Below, in pieces: positions 48,677-61,173 of a stretch of 64,000 bases of DNA (position 1 is its first letter; every line of letters begins with the position of its first letter). The position numbers were made by a program, and so were the translations under genes. The stretch comes from Denticeps clupeoides (taxonomy: Eukaryota > Chordata > Actinopteri > Clupeiformes > Denticipitidae), in assembly GCF_900700375.1 (NCBI RefSeq), contig NC_041711.1, positions 19,647,279-19,711,278 of the forward strand, read 5' to 3'. The notes beneath the pieces were generated by a model. That model was not told the DNA's origin and ran no database searches. It saw only the letters and a list, made by a program, of their open reading frames with translations.

Positions 48677-49341
48677 TGTAACGTTTAACCTAGAGCGATA
48701 ATGCTACTGCTATGTACAAAAAGCAATGTGCGGACTACAAATGGTGGAGCGAACTTCAGCGCTCGTGTTTCATTTCTGTACTTCCTGGTCGGTTTGCGAA
48801 CAGGAAGAAATGCTCCGTTTTCGTCTGCGTGGGGCCGCTTCCTCATTGGTCTGAAACGGAGTCGCAGTTCCGCCTGGCCAATCAGAATGGGTGAAAGGGG
48901 GCGGCGCTTCGGCTTCCTGACATTTACCGAGATATAGAGTTTTTTTGAGTGATGAATGTACAAGTCACACGTACAATTCAGATGTGGCAACTTATCAGTC
49001 TGTTAAACCCCGATTGAACATTAACATTTTATTTCTCCGACAGCAGCCAATTGCGTCTAGACAAGAGGCTTTCATGCGCTTGCGCGTGGAGACCCAGCCT
49101 TCGTGTATTTCCGCCACAGTTCGTAGGCACCTCGAGGCCGTTCGTGGCCCGTTCGTCCATTTCCGTGAGCGAATCGGATCGCCTCGCCCGTGAATTAGGG
49201 CTGATTTTCGTCCCCTTCGTTCTCCGTGTTGTTGTCCTCGGTGACGCGACGGAGGTGTAGCCTGACGCGGTCTCTTACGTGTCGGACTGAATAAAAGTGG
49301 AGCTCCGAGGGCCCGGGAGTGACGAGCGGAGTCTGTGTCGG
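48677..49341. promoter_or_regulatory. Shared divergent promoter of CHMP2B and CREB1
   Basis: This GC- and CpG-rich stretch separates the CHMP2B start codon from the donor of the likely CREB1 first exon. It has CCAAT boxes in both orientations (ATTGG at 48845-48849, CCAAT within 48877-48886) and three TGACG CRE half-sites at 49242, 49263 and 49320. No TATA box is obvious. A single bidirectional promoter is the simplest reading. Confidence 0.6.
49200..49341 (+). other. Likely non-coding first exon of CREB1
   Basis: A strong donor (GTGTCGG followed by GTAAGA) ends an exon at 49341. The next acceptor, TCTCCAG at 51235, leads directly to the exon with the CREB1 start codon. The 5' limit is not visible and 49200 is only a guess. 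Intron 1 would be about 1.9 kb. Confidence 0.5.
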
Positions 49342-49998
49342 GTAAGAAGAGGCGCGTTGGTGGGGGAGAGCGATAACGCGCACTCCGTATCGGTTCATAT
49401 ACCGCAGCGTTGGGGCTGTTTCTAACAAAGAGATCATGGCGGCGGTGGGCATGTTTCTGCTCAAGCCAGGCAGCAACCTAGCCCACTGGCTTTTAGACTA
49501 TGACTCAGAAGCTGTAGTTTTTGCCGGACACCGATCAGATGTGTACGATGATTAATTAGACACATCTGGCGTCTTCATGCATAGCCGTGCTACGAGCCGC
49601 GGATCCTTTTTTTTTCCTGGGCGAGCCCAGCATGTTGTCCTGCTTGTAATATGGTGCTGTTGGCCAGCATCTTGAAATTGTACAGAAGCGTGAGAACATG
49701 CAGCCGAGCTGTTAGCTAGCGGGGTTAGCTTCCCCGCTGCTTGCATAGCACAGCCCGTTTCTATACAGATCGCAAGCAGATTTTTTGCTAAAGGACAAAA
49801 TATAACCCGACAAGGTCTGGAGGAGTATCCGGAACCTCGGAGCGATTTTTTTTTTTATTTTGCAGCGAAAGCAGAGACTCAATTGTACAAGACTGAAAAT
49901 GTGAATTCGGGACCGGAGGGAAATCAGAACAGCACGTCTACATTTTTCTTGGTTTTACAGCCTCTTTTAAACAAGATCTACTCTTTAATGTATTTTCC

Positions 49999-50000
<2 letters not shown>

Positions 50001-50035
<35 letters not shown>
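50001..50035. repeat. Poly(T) run of 35 in CREB1 intron 1
   Basis: An uninterrupted run of 35 T residues within the first CREB1 intron. No SINE or LINE body is seen beside it. Confidence 0.9.
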
Positions 50036-50037
<2 letters not shown>

Positions 50038-51244
50038 AAATTCAAGTAAAATGCCACAGTTCAACAGAGAAAAAAATCATTTACACATGCAGCGCAATAG
50101 GTCATGACTGCGTTGATTATTCGCAATGATCTGTTTTATTATTTTTTGTGGATAAACCAATATATTAAAGTCAATGTGTCCATATTCTCTGTTGACATTT
50201 TTGTTTGAATGCTTCCATTGATCAGTCGACGTGAACATCAGTTATAATTTCACTACTTAAAAAAACACCAAATATTAATGTAAGCTTCACCAGTTCTTTT
50301 TTTGTACAAATCTCCTGTATTTCATTGCATTTTCTTCAACACACTCTGCCTTGACACACTCTACAAACTGCAGATGTAAAAACCGACTGTTGTGTAAGAA
50401 ACGAATCCGGAAGTAAAAAGGCGGTAAATTGCTGGCGGCCTGGGCTGCGTCCCCGTGCGCGTTCCCGTGCGCGCGTGACCGCTCTGCCCTGACCCTCACC
50501 CCCAGAGCGCCTTCTTGACCCCTGACCCGCTCCCGTTTCCAAACGCGCCTGATTTCATTGTTTTTCACACCAGAAGCAAATAACTGGTTTAATTTTTTGT
50601 GTTTGAAATTAAAACTGGTACATATATAGTGTTTGCGTGTGATATATATATATATACATACATACATACACCTTTAGTGACATATTGTGCAGTATAGCCC
50701 AGAAATCGACTGCATATGCACAAATAAATGCCAGTCACTCTGGTTATCACTTTATTTTGATTGCCTTACTTTTTATTCATATTAACAATTCTCATTAATT
50801 TTACAAATACTTATACAGTTGAGCTTATTGACTCTTGGTTTGCAAAGTATAAATTATTATGTGTTTGTGTTGCATAGAGTTGGAAATGCTTTGCCTATTC
50901 CATTTCCTTGGAATGTATATATTGCAAAATTACCATTATATTCTTAAGTAATGTGATAAACCTTTCTTCTTTTGTATCGCTGACCCCACTGTTACCTGGA
51001 CAATGAATCAACTCCATTATATACATGTGCACAGTGCCTTTTTGCTGTGCATGTTCTTTTCAGCCTAGGTGCCAAGTAGCAAACTGTAATAAAAGGACAA
51101 ATATAAATGTTTAAAATAGATAGGATCACTGTAAAGTAATAATTTTCTGCTTCAAAAAGTTCCAGAGGTTTCCATGTTCTCACATCCAGAAGTTTTCTTT
51201 CTCACTCTTGCAACCCCAACCCCACCCCTCTCCAGGCTATCTAA

Positions 51245-53587
51245 ATGACTATGGAGACTGGAGCAGAGGTCCAGCCGGGTGGGGACACTGCTGTCTCTGA
51301 GACAGACTCTCAGCAGATTGCTACCTTGGCCCAGGTAAATGGATTGCTGATCTCTGCCTCAGGGCTGTCAGAATAAACGTCCCCATCATCCAGGCTGAGC
51401 CAAGAGCATCACATTGATGTGAATACAAATGTTATAAGGCAGGCTCATTATTCAAGTGAAATATAATTTACTCGTCCAGTAAGCAGTTCTATATTTGCAT
51501 TAATCCTACAGCATATCCAGTGTTGAACAATATCTTCTGCCTGCAATGGTCTGGAATTGTCTGGATCCCTAACACTTTCTTTTGGCTTTTAGGTTTCCAT
51601 GGCAGCAGGTCAGGGCAGCGCTAGCGGCCCTACGGTCACTCTGGTCCAACTGCCCAATGGACAGACAGTGCAGGTGCATGGGGTGATTCAGGCTGCGCAG
51701 CCCTCAGTCATCCAGTCTCCCCAGGTGCAGACAGTCCAGGTGAGCTTGTCTCGGACAATGTCCAATTTTCTGTGGTGTGTTTATTATCGCAGTTGCGATG
51801 TCAGATCGTGATTGATATTAAAACCAGTGTATTTATTACTGCAGGGGGCTTATTACTTTTTACAGGGTTTTATACAAACACCACACCTCAGTTCTCACTA
51901 GGGGTGTTGAAATCAAAGCTTCTACACGGGTAAACGAGACCTTTATGCTTGTCTTTGTGTGAATGTAGAAAATTTATGGGACTGATAATTGTAATCGAAT
52001 CAGACCAGGGATGCCACACCCACCCCATACAACAGAATTTATATCCAGCATTTCCTTTTCAAAACTTACTAAAATTACTATTATTTAAACTTGGGATAAT
52101 TAACATTTGCAGTGACGTAAAGAGAACTGTTAATTTAATGGTTTGTGGTTAATTTCTGTGTGACTTTGATATGCAAACAAATGCCATTTGAGTAATTGCA
52201 ATATGACTTTTCCAAAATCATGCATCCATAATATTTATTTACATACAGATTTGTGCTATTTGTGCTAAGTCCATGCTGAAAAAAAGAGGAACAATTTTCC
52301 ACCAATCATTTGTCATAATTTAGCTTTTGTTGTTGTTATTAAAGGCCTGTGTTTTAAACTCACTGAATGTGTAGAAGAGATCTGCCATATATGTATGTTC
52401 GCATTTTATTTCTTGACAGATCTCCACTATAGCTGAGAGCGAGGACTCACAGGAATCAGTGGACAGTGTTACGGACTCCCAGAAGCGGAGGGAGATATTG
52501 TCACGGCGCCCTTCCTACAGGTAACATGCTGTCTGATCGCATCAGGTCTGTTTCCAGGTAAGTCCAATCGTAATGAACCGCTCTTTTTCTTCTTCTTTTA
52601 CATGTAGGAAAATTCTGAATGACTTGTCTTCGGACGTACCGGCGGTTCCACGGATAGAGGAGGAGAAGTCAGAGGAGGACTCCGCCCCTGCCATCACCAC
52701 AGTCACTGTCCCAACACCCATTTATCAGACCAGCAGTGGCCAATACAGTATGTCTACACTTAATCTTTTTTTTTTTGTATTTTGTATTTTGCTTCGGAGT
52801 GATGTGTTTATTTATCTTTGACCGTGTACATCACTTTCTTGTATCAGTCGCCATCACTCAGGGTGGAGCCATTCAGCTGGCCAATAATGGGACGGATGGG
52901 ATGCAAGGGCTGCAGACACTTACCATGACTAATGCAGCTGGAGCGCAGCCGGGCACCACCATCCTGCAATATGCCCAGACCAGTGACGGCCAGCAGATAC
53001 TGGTGCCCAGCAACCAGGTGGTTGTACAAGGTGAGAGGGTATTTACAGTGCTCTGTGGTACCGTGCCTCATTCTTGGTCAGAATTATAAAAGCTACACCT
53101 ATTAACGTTGACAGATGTCAGTATAGTTATCTTGATACTCATCGTTTTCATTTTCTCTTTACCTTTCTTCCTCAGCGGCTTCAGGTGATGTTCAGGCCTA
53201 TCAGATTCGCACAGCCAACACCGGCGCCATTGCCCCCAGCGTTGTCATGGCCTCGTCCCCAGGTCTACCCAGCCAGGGGGGTACAGAGGAAGCCACACGC
53301 AAGAGAGAAGTCCGCTTGATGAAGAACAGGTAAGAGAGAGCGTCTCTTTCTTAGTCTGTTCTTGTTCTTGTAGATGTTCAGAATGTTGGCTTTGTGTGTG
53401 AATGTGGCTTCTCACTGCCTGGTATTTCACAACTCACCACAGGGAGGCAGCAAGGGAATGTCGCAGGAAGAAGAAAGAGTACGTCAAGTGTCTGGAGAAC
53501 CGGGTGGCTGTGCTGGAGAACCAGAACAAGACCCTTATTGAGGAACTGAAAGCACTTAAAGACCTGTACTGCCATAAGTCCGAATAG
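51245..53587 (+). CDS. creb1: CREB1, cAMP-responsive bZIP transcription factor
   Basis: A nuclear activator bound at CRE sites and phosphorylated by PKA and other kinases. Seven coding exons: 51245-51334, 51593-51739, 52420-52520, 52608-52747, 52848-53030, 53176-53329, 53443-53587. Frames join to 319 residues (human 327 or 341). The Gln-rich Q1 region (VTLVQLPNGQTVQVHG) is followed by the kinase-inducible domain with RRPSY, where Ser111 corresponds to human Ser133. Then come the Q2 region (IAITQGGAIQLANNGTDG), the basic region (MKNREAARECRRKKKEY) and a leucine zipper (VAVLENQNKTLIEELKAL) near the end, DLYCHKSE. The ATG sits nine bases after the exon-2 acceptor. The exon for residues 31-79 can be joined or skipped in frame (147 bases). 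Teleosts often keep two creb1 copies; which one this is cannot be said. Confidence 0.98.
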
Positions 53588-53965
53588 TCTGGGGAGCTCG
53601 AGGAGGTTCAGCTTAGAGCATCCAGAGACAGAGACTCTACTGCAGAGATGTGTCTGGCCACTAACTCCTCTTTTTCTAATTCTCTCACTTTCTTTTATTT
53701 CTGTTTCTTGTTTTCCTTTTTATTTCCAGATTTTAAAAAACAGCACCACGGGAATTCAATAGGAAATAGAAGAGAGCAAGAGAGATCGAACCCAGATATT
53801 TTTTCCCCCATGTTAAAGGTGAAAGAAAACTTCTGGGTATCTAATTAACAGGCGAGCAAGTTCTCTCCTGTGCAGTAGAGTTTTTTTATTGGAGAAGGAG
53901 GAAACCAGGCATGGACTTACTAAGGAGGTGGAACCTTTCTGGACTGATGTGCACACAGCGTTTTA

Positions 53966-53971
53966 AATAAA
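53966..53971 (+). terminator. CREB1 proximal poly(A) signal candidate
   Basis: AATAAA lies 380 bases past the CREB1 stop. CREB1 3' UTRs are usually long, so a distal site further downstream is also likely. Confidence 0.35.
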
Positions 53972-55462
53972 CTCACAGCGTTGTGTGATTTTCAAAGGTA
54001 ATGCAACTAGAGAAAGATAATCAAATGCATTTCATTGTATCAGGGGCGGTGACAGACTTTTTTTTTTTCCCTTTACAAGTTATGATCAATAGATGAAACC
54101 AATACTTTGATTTGACATATTGATCTACATTTATTGAACGTAACCTGGGTTATGTCTTTAAAAAGGCATTTTAAAAGGCATCTGTCTAGTTCCTTTCTTA
54201 AGCACTGATGTAAGGAGACAGTATGGGCCGATGGCCAGATGTGTGTGTTTCTGGGACCCGTTTAGCTGTTTTTCAGTGCTCAACAAAGTCATGAGACGGA
54301 AATAATATTCTGGTGAAGAAATTTCCATACCCCTTCTTTTACTGTTACTAACATCTTTTTGGTCTGTTTAACAGCTACGCACATGTATTCCTCTGTTTTG
54401 AGTTGTTTGTTATGATGTATGCTTTTTGGCTTGTATTGTATGCTTTTTGAGGGGATTAAAATGCAACGTGGCTTTTGTTACCAATATAACCATAAAATGT
54501 GACTAAGAGGGGAATGGAAAATTAGTTGCCATTGTGAATATGAGCCGATTTTTGGGCAGGGGTTCACCTCTTGGCAGGGAATTCATTTTTTCCCCCATCA
54601 CAGACAGATTAACATTTTTACTGTCACAGTACAGAAACAGATTTGTGGGGTGATATAAAGGCAAATTGGCAGTTAACTTTCACACAACTTTTTAAGAATG
54701 TTCTACATCAGATTTGAAGACGTGGTTTCAGACTCGTTCTCCCCTGACGTGTCTGTAATTGCCCTGCTGGGTTAATATATCTTGTCATTTCTAATTGGAT
54801 AATAGAACTCCATGCTGTATTACCTTTTTGTCCTTTGCCATTACATGTAGCCATATGTTATGTTGTATATGCATCTTATTTTTAAAAAGAAATGTTTGCA
54901 TTTTTCCATTTCTTTGGAGTATATGTTGTATTTTTAAACATTTATCTGTATGTGAAACAGAACCACAGAATCTGTACTGGAGCATTTTATTCAGCAATTA
55001 CATTTTGGCAGCTGTTGATACCCATGGCATCCTCTTAAGTGCATTTGTTTGCGCAGTCAGATTATTGGGGACGTGTCTAAAGCTTTATTTAGCTAAATGT
55101 AATACAAGGTAAACATAGCCATAATGAAGTGATAATAATGTGCTTTTTGAGGTTTTGCACAATCATGTCAGGTTTTAACATGAAAGTCTTTTTGTCAAAT
55201 TTGTGCGTTTGTCATAAACGTTGCGTGGGGGCCTCAGCCCTTTTTAACAGTTAGTGGTTCTATGAAATTGTTTCTGTGAAAATGCTTCTTGCTGCAGAGC
55301 TGGTATTTGGTAACAGATCATCTCACAGTTGAGATCACCTGCCTTTGCAATCCCAGCCACATGATTGGTTGAGCCAGCCTTTTGTAGGCATGAGCTACCA
55401 GGAACAAAAAGACAATCATTTTGTATCATTATCAGCCAAGGTTTACATATGAATACTTATGT

Positions 55463-55497
55463 ATCATTATGAGAGTATTCAATACTCTCATAATGAT
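55463..55497. other. Perfect palindrome, 17 bp arms, 1 nt spacer
   Basis: ATCATTATGAGAGTATT, a single C, then the exact reverse complement. It lies 1.9 kb past the CREB1 stop, possibly within a long CREB1 3' UTR. Confidence 0.75.
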
Positions 55498-55767
55498 TTA
55501 TGAAGTTCATTTGAAATCATGTAAATGCTCGTTGCTCCCAATGCAAAAGTGTGCCATGTTGTTTGTTCCTGTTATAAGCTTGGTTTCCTTAAATAGTTAA
55601 ATCGGTATTTTGATTTAATATACAATCCATTTAATGGAAACATTGCCACATAGCCCAGCGATACAAGGATTAATCACTACCATTAATAATGATGGAATGT
55701 ACTGTGACTGCAATTCTTTGTGTTACTATTGTCCAAGTCCCAGTGAAATATTAACAACAACAAAAAA

Positions 55768-55937
55768 GTGAAGTGATTGTCATTGTGAAACAGTGCAGCG
55801 CATCACACGCTGACACAACAAAATGTGTCCTCTGCTTTTAACCATCACCCTTGGTGGGCAGCCATGAAAGTCGCCCAGGGATCAGTCTGTGGGGTTGGAG
55901 CTCTGCTCATTGGCACCTTGGCGTTTCGGGATTCAAA
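55768..55937 (-). repeat. SINE family B copy lacking most of the head
   Basis: The tail reads on the plus strand as GTGAAGTGATTGTCATTGTG, followed by the AAAATGTGTCCTCTGCTTTT block and the GGGCAGCCATG block. It stops at a decayed B-box region (GGGATTCAAAT). Confidence 0.8.
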
Positions 55938-57622
55938 TGATGATGTTAACTGAAAGTGTGTGTGTGTGTTTTTTTTTTTTGTTGTTTTTTTTTTTTAAAC
56001 TAAGAATGACTTTCACACTGCATTTACTCACCTGGTGTTTTTTTTCTCTAAAAACCTGTCAAAGAATGATGAACAATTGAAGCTACTAGATGCCATTTAC
56101 AGCATTGTGTAGTTGCGTGGGAGTGTGAGAACTTCATATTGCTGTTCAGATCAGATTAAAGTTGAAAGAAAAAAAAATCCATCAATGCATAATACAGCAT
56201 GAAATGCATTATAGCCCTCTCAATTTTAATGCAAAATTGGATCAGTGTACTTTTCAATCACTGTCCTGTTTAAGTGCAACTATTGACAGGAGGGATAATG
56301 ACTGATGCTAGTTACTTCATTTGAGAATTTGCTATAGACCCACAGGGAGTATTAACTTTATTAAGTTGCAAATTAAATGCAGAAAATGCACACAAGTTTA
56401 AAACGATAACATTTCTACTGGTGATACCTGAAAGTTTCCTTTAACAAAGGGATGTCCTGTATGTTGTTGACAATAAGAGTGCTGTCAAGGCTGCTGAATC
56501 TACTGGGCTGGACCACTGAAATCAAAGAAATATGTAAAAGTAAGTATCCAAATAGGGAGGAGGCCTATTTATTGTGTAAAATTATACTGTCATCTTGGAG
56601 ACCTGCTATGGTGATTTCTTGTTCAGGCTGTACCACAAACATTTTAATAATTCATTGTATTTTTGTATTGTTTCATTTAATTTTCTTGTTCCTGTTCACT
56701 TTTTTTAACCTTTTGCCCCAGAGCGTAGAGGATGGAAGAACCTTGTGGCCCATTCACCATTGAATTCATTCAGAATCCAATAGAAGAGACTTATTTTGAC
56801 AGAATGAAAGATTTAAAAATTTCACCAAAACAGCTTCTGTTACAGGGCTGTGGAAATGAGGACAATGTGCTTGAATTTAGGACTTCATTCCTTTGGGCTT
56901 CTTTGTCAGACAATTTGACTTCTTTCAGTAGCAGCAGCCGAGGGACAATGCACACCGGGTATTATTCACACAGGACAGCCAGTCCTCACAGAAACAGCTG
57001 AAAACATATTTATTTGATCAATTTGTTTCATTACAGGATATTGGATGACTGCAGAAGAAGAAAATACATTTTCAGTCACCTGTTTATGAGGTAGATATCC
57101 TGGCTGTTGCATAGCCTGGGTTACCTTTATGCCTTTGAGCTCTGCTGTGTCCGAACAGAAACATGGCCACAGCCGACAGCTGCAGATGATATGTGTAGAT
57201 GCATCCCTCTGATGGCTACAAATCTCATTTTCACCTTGCAGAGGCACGGCTTCTAAAATCTGTCCATTTTCTCTCAATAAGGCAGCACAATGCAGGGATA
57301 TAGGTCATTTCTGAGGATCATCTCACGAATCATGCCGACTATAACAAAAGGACACAAAAGAGGCTGCTGCCTGTTACCATATGGTGATTGGACATTTACA
57401 AATGCAAATCTCATTGTCACACACAACTGACCCATTAAAATTTTAATAGAATTATAATTGCATACATAGCTGAAAAGGTTATTTGGACTTAATTGGACTT
57501 ACACCCATCATCTATAACATTGAGACCACATGGTGGAATGCCAGTCAGCATCATTGGGTCATGGGTTCCCTGGTTTGCATGATATCCACAGATAATAAAA
57601 AAAATACAAGGTTAATTCCACT

Positions 57623-57627
<5 letters not shown>

Positions 57628-57659
<32 letters not shown>
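57628..57659. repeat. (TG)n microsatellite
   Basis: Sixteen TG units adjoining the LINE fragment that starts at about 57655. Confidence 0.95.
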
Positions 57660-57661
<2 letters not shown>

Positions 57662-58020
57662 GACTCTTTCAAAATACCTTTTAAACAAGTGAGTTTTCAA
57701 ATGTTTCTTAAAGGTGGTAGTAGTCTTGGCTTGTCGAATGGAGCAGGGCAAGTCGTTCCACCAGCCAAGGACAACAAAGGAGAATAGATTTGATTGGGAT
57801 CGGAAGAGGGAATTTTTAGTCTAATTTCGTTTACAGATCTGAGAGGGTGTGCAGGAGTGTAGCTAGCTAGTAATGTATTGATATAAGAGGGTGCATGTCC
57901 ATTTACAGCCCTGTAGGCGAACATCAAGGATTTGAACTCAATGTGAGCAGCTACCGGGAGCCAGTGGAGAGAGGTGAGAAGAAGCATGACATGGGTGTGT
58001 TTCGGCTGGTTGAAAATGTG
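57655..58020 (-). mobile_element. LINE ORF2 C-terminal fragment
   Basis: The minus strand encodes LHWLPVAAHIEFKSLMFAYR and then HAPSYINTLLASYTPAHPL, a standard LINE ORF2 C-terminal signature, with a frame of 96 codons. On its right a family A SINE abuts it. Its left border (TTTTAAACAAGTGAGTTTTC) recurs at about 26050. Confidence 0.75.
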
Positions 58021-58087
58021 GCGGGCTGAGTGGCCATGTATCTAGCTCAGGTGAAATTGACACCGAACAACAATAGCAAAACTAATA

Positions 58088-58273
58088 CATTTACATTTAC
58101 AGCATTTATCAGACACCCTTATCCAGGGCGACTTACAATCAGTAGTTACAATCAGACAGTCTCCCTGGAGCAACTTCGGGTTAAGTGTCTTGCTCAGGGA
58201 CACAATGGTAGGGATTTGAACCTGGGTCTTCTGGTTCGTAGGCGAGTGTGTTACCCACTATGCTGCCACCGCC
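58088..58273 (-). repeat. SINE family A copy
   Basis: It has the same tail, conserved AGGGCGACTTACAATCAGTA and TTAAGTGTCTTGCTCAGGGA blocks, and a head with GATTTGAACCTGGGTCTTCT. It lies directly after a LINE fragment, suggesting insertion beside or into an older repeat. Confidence 0.9.
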
Positions 58274-59422
58274 TCCTCCAGTGATCCTAGTCACAAAACA
58301 ACAAAACACAAGCACTCTTACTATCTAAACAAGCTAATCCAAGACAGAGTCAAAGTTAATTCACTCACCTCTACAGAGAACCACACGAGAATGATTACCG
58401 CTGTTTCTCAGACACCTGTCTGTCAGAACCAGGATCAACATTTTCAACTGTTGGAAGTATAGTAGGTCTTCTTTTGGATTGAAGGCCAGCCTATGGAACA
58501 AAAGCCAGCTTTCACTCCCCAGATGCTACCTTGGCAACCCATGACACAGCTGTTCAATGGTTTTCTTTCTTTGGACCACTTTTAATTCTTGACCAACTCA
58601 GCCCAGGAACATCATGTTACCTTCTTTTAACACATCAACTTCAACAAGTTTCACTTTCTGCCTAATATATCCAATTCACTGCCAGTTGCCTTTGTTACAT
58701 TTGACATTTGTTATTTTATGGAGTATTTTATCAGTCTATGAGTCTAATATTTGTCTGCAGTTTCAGCTTCAGTAAAACATCCTCTTTTCAATCCGAGCAC
58801 ATTTTTATTGACAGCTACACAGGGTACAGGGTAAATATTTCAACCTTTTGACCATTTGACAAAAATTATGGTTTTTCAATCACATATGGCCTATTACACT
58901 GTTGGACACAATTTTAGAAGAGCATACAGTAATAATGTGAAAAAACAAGTCATAGGCAGTGAGTCAGGAAGAGCCATACAGGAGAGAACTAGAAAGTCGT
59001 ATTTCTGTTCTATACCCAGAAAGCTGTGCAGCTGACCAATTAAGATGATTCAGTGCAGTAATAAGGAATCTTCTTTTAATTCCTATTTTAAATACATGGA
59101 ATGGGCACGTGAACAACAATAATGAAAAGCAGAGTTGAGAAGCTTAACTCTTTTCTTTGCAGACCTCAGAATGGAATGTGAAATTACAGTCACAGAACAA
59201 GCGAATGAAAGGGTTTCTTTCACATCAGAGATGTGACACGACTCTTCAGAAGCTAAGAAAAGAAAGAGAGACAGGGAAATGATCTGATAAAGAGGAGGGA
59301 GGGATGGAGGGAAAAGATTAAAGAGGAGGGTTTGAATGATAAAACCAGATATAATGGAATGAATTAAACCAAAGAAAATAAAGTGAATAAACAAAATCCT
59401 CAGCCTCCTTGCACTCAGTGCT

Positions 59423-59425
<3 letters not shown>

Positions 59426-59471
<46 letters not shown>
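59426..59471. repeat. (CA)n microsatellite, longest in the window
   Basis: Twenty-three uninterrupted CA units. Confidence 0.97.
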
Positions 59472-59472
<1 letters not shown>

Positions 59473-60799
59473 CAGATAAGTGCACATTATGACATACATT
59501 CCTTACAGGATACCACTGAAGAAAATAAAATTCAGCCAACCATTAAAAAAAACTACATGGTCAGCTCTCCCATGAGGAGGAAATGACACTTCCTCCAGAA
59601 AATATCAAGACAAGCTACATTTGAGCGGGTGGGGTCGCCATCCAGAAGATCCAGATCCAAAGGTTACATGCAATTTGTTGTAACTGGGGCATGAGTGAAA
59701 TAGTTAACAGTGAGCTGGACAACGCTGGAGACCTGGCTTTCAGTGTTCTATACAACTATTTTCCCTGCACATATATTTAGAAGTGACAAGATAAGTGCAT
59801 TTTAATATGTACTGAACATCCACGTGATTTCAGGAAATTAAACTTGTACAGAAGAACAGTGTTGTGAATGCTTATCCGAATAGCTGATTTCAGTAGAACA
59901 AAAGGCCTTTGCGTTGGTGCTCTGTCCCCATGAATCACCCAGTTTCCTTTGGGCTCCGTTTTGACACAACAGATCCATGGCGAATGCAAGTTCACAGTTC
60001 ATGGATAACATAACTGCAGGCATCACTGCGTCTGGGCAACACATGCAGTGCGATTCTCTCTTTATTGCGCTTTACCTTTGTGCCAATAACACCAGAGCGA
60101 TTCAGGCAGCATGTACTGTACATGCTAAAATATGACAGGCTCACATTTTATTAAACAAATACAATAATAAAAAGTATATAGGATGTATAGGGCTTTATAT
60201 TGATTCTTCCTGGTACGAATCTAATTTCTTTACACATATCAAGTCTCTGCTGCTCAGCAGGTCAGGGAAGTGATCACCATCATTTCACGCTTAAAAGGTA
60301 AAACAACAGCACCGGCACAAAGAAAATTGAGAAAAACATCTCCAGAATTTCACACTGCCTCAGCGTCGTAATCAAAGCAGCCTGTCTCATCAGTTTCGCC
60401 TCATCTCTCGGGTAGGTGCCATTATATAAGCGGTGAGAGCAAAATACTGCATATGTGTTATGAAAAGAAAATGCTTTTTTTCTGTGTGTGTATGTATGTG
60501 TATGTGTGTGTGTTTGTTTCTATTATTATCATCAAGGAAATAGGAAATGTCAATTTAAAATGACCAAAAGCAATTTCCAACCAAATTACAGAGTGCTAAC
60601 ATAAATCCAATTAGATCCTTTTAGAGCGTGTTCAGCTGGTGCTCTCAGGGCAAGAAGGGGTAAAAAAAAATCTGTTTTGTAGCAGACTGTTCTGCAGACA
60701 GATATCATAGCATGTGGCTTCCTTTCACAGCAAAATATATATTTCAGGGGCTCAGTGATCACCGAGTGCCATCAAAGAACAGAAACAGCTTTACTCAAC

Positions 60800-60986
60800 T
60801 TACATTTACAGCATTTATCAGACGCCCTCATCCAGAGCGACTTACAATCAGTATTACAGGGATAGTCTCCCTGGAGCAACTTAGGGTTAAGTGTCTTGCT
60901 CAGGGACACAATGGTAGTAAGTGGGATTCGAACCCGGGTCTTCTGGTTCATAGGCGAGTGTGTTACCCACTAGGCTACTACCACCC
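60800..60986 (-). repeat. SINE family A, near-intact copy
   Basis: It is almost identical in its tRNA-like part to the copy at 42044-42244 (GGGATTCGAACCCGGGTCTT, then CACTAGGCTACTACCACC). The high similarity suggests that both were inserted fairly recently. Confidence 0.92.
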
Positions 60987-61123
60987 TCTGACTTTTTCAA
61001 GGTCAAACCAACAATTCACATGTGCAGACCTTCAAATCCTAGTTTGATGTCATATTTTTCACATGAAGTGAAACTCGCTTAAAGAGATCTCTACAGTATT
61101 TAAGTTTTAGTTTTAGTTAGTAT

Positions 61124-61130
<7 letters not shown>

Positions 61131-61172
<42 letters not shown>
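61131..61172. repeat. (TG)n(TA)n microsatellite
   Basis: About 14 TG units passing directly into about eight TA units. Confidence 0.95.
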
Positions 61173-61173
<1 letters not shown>

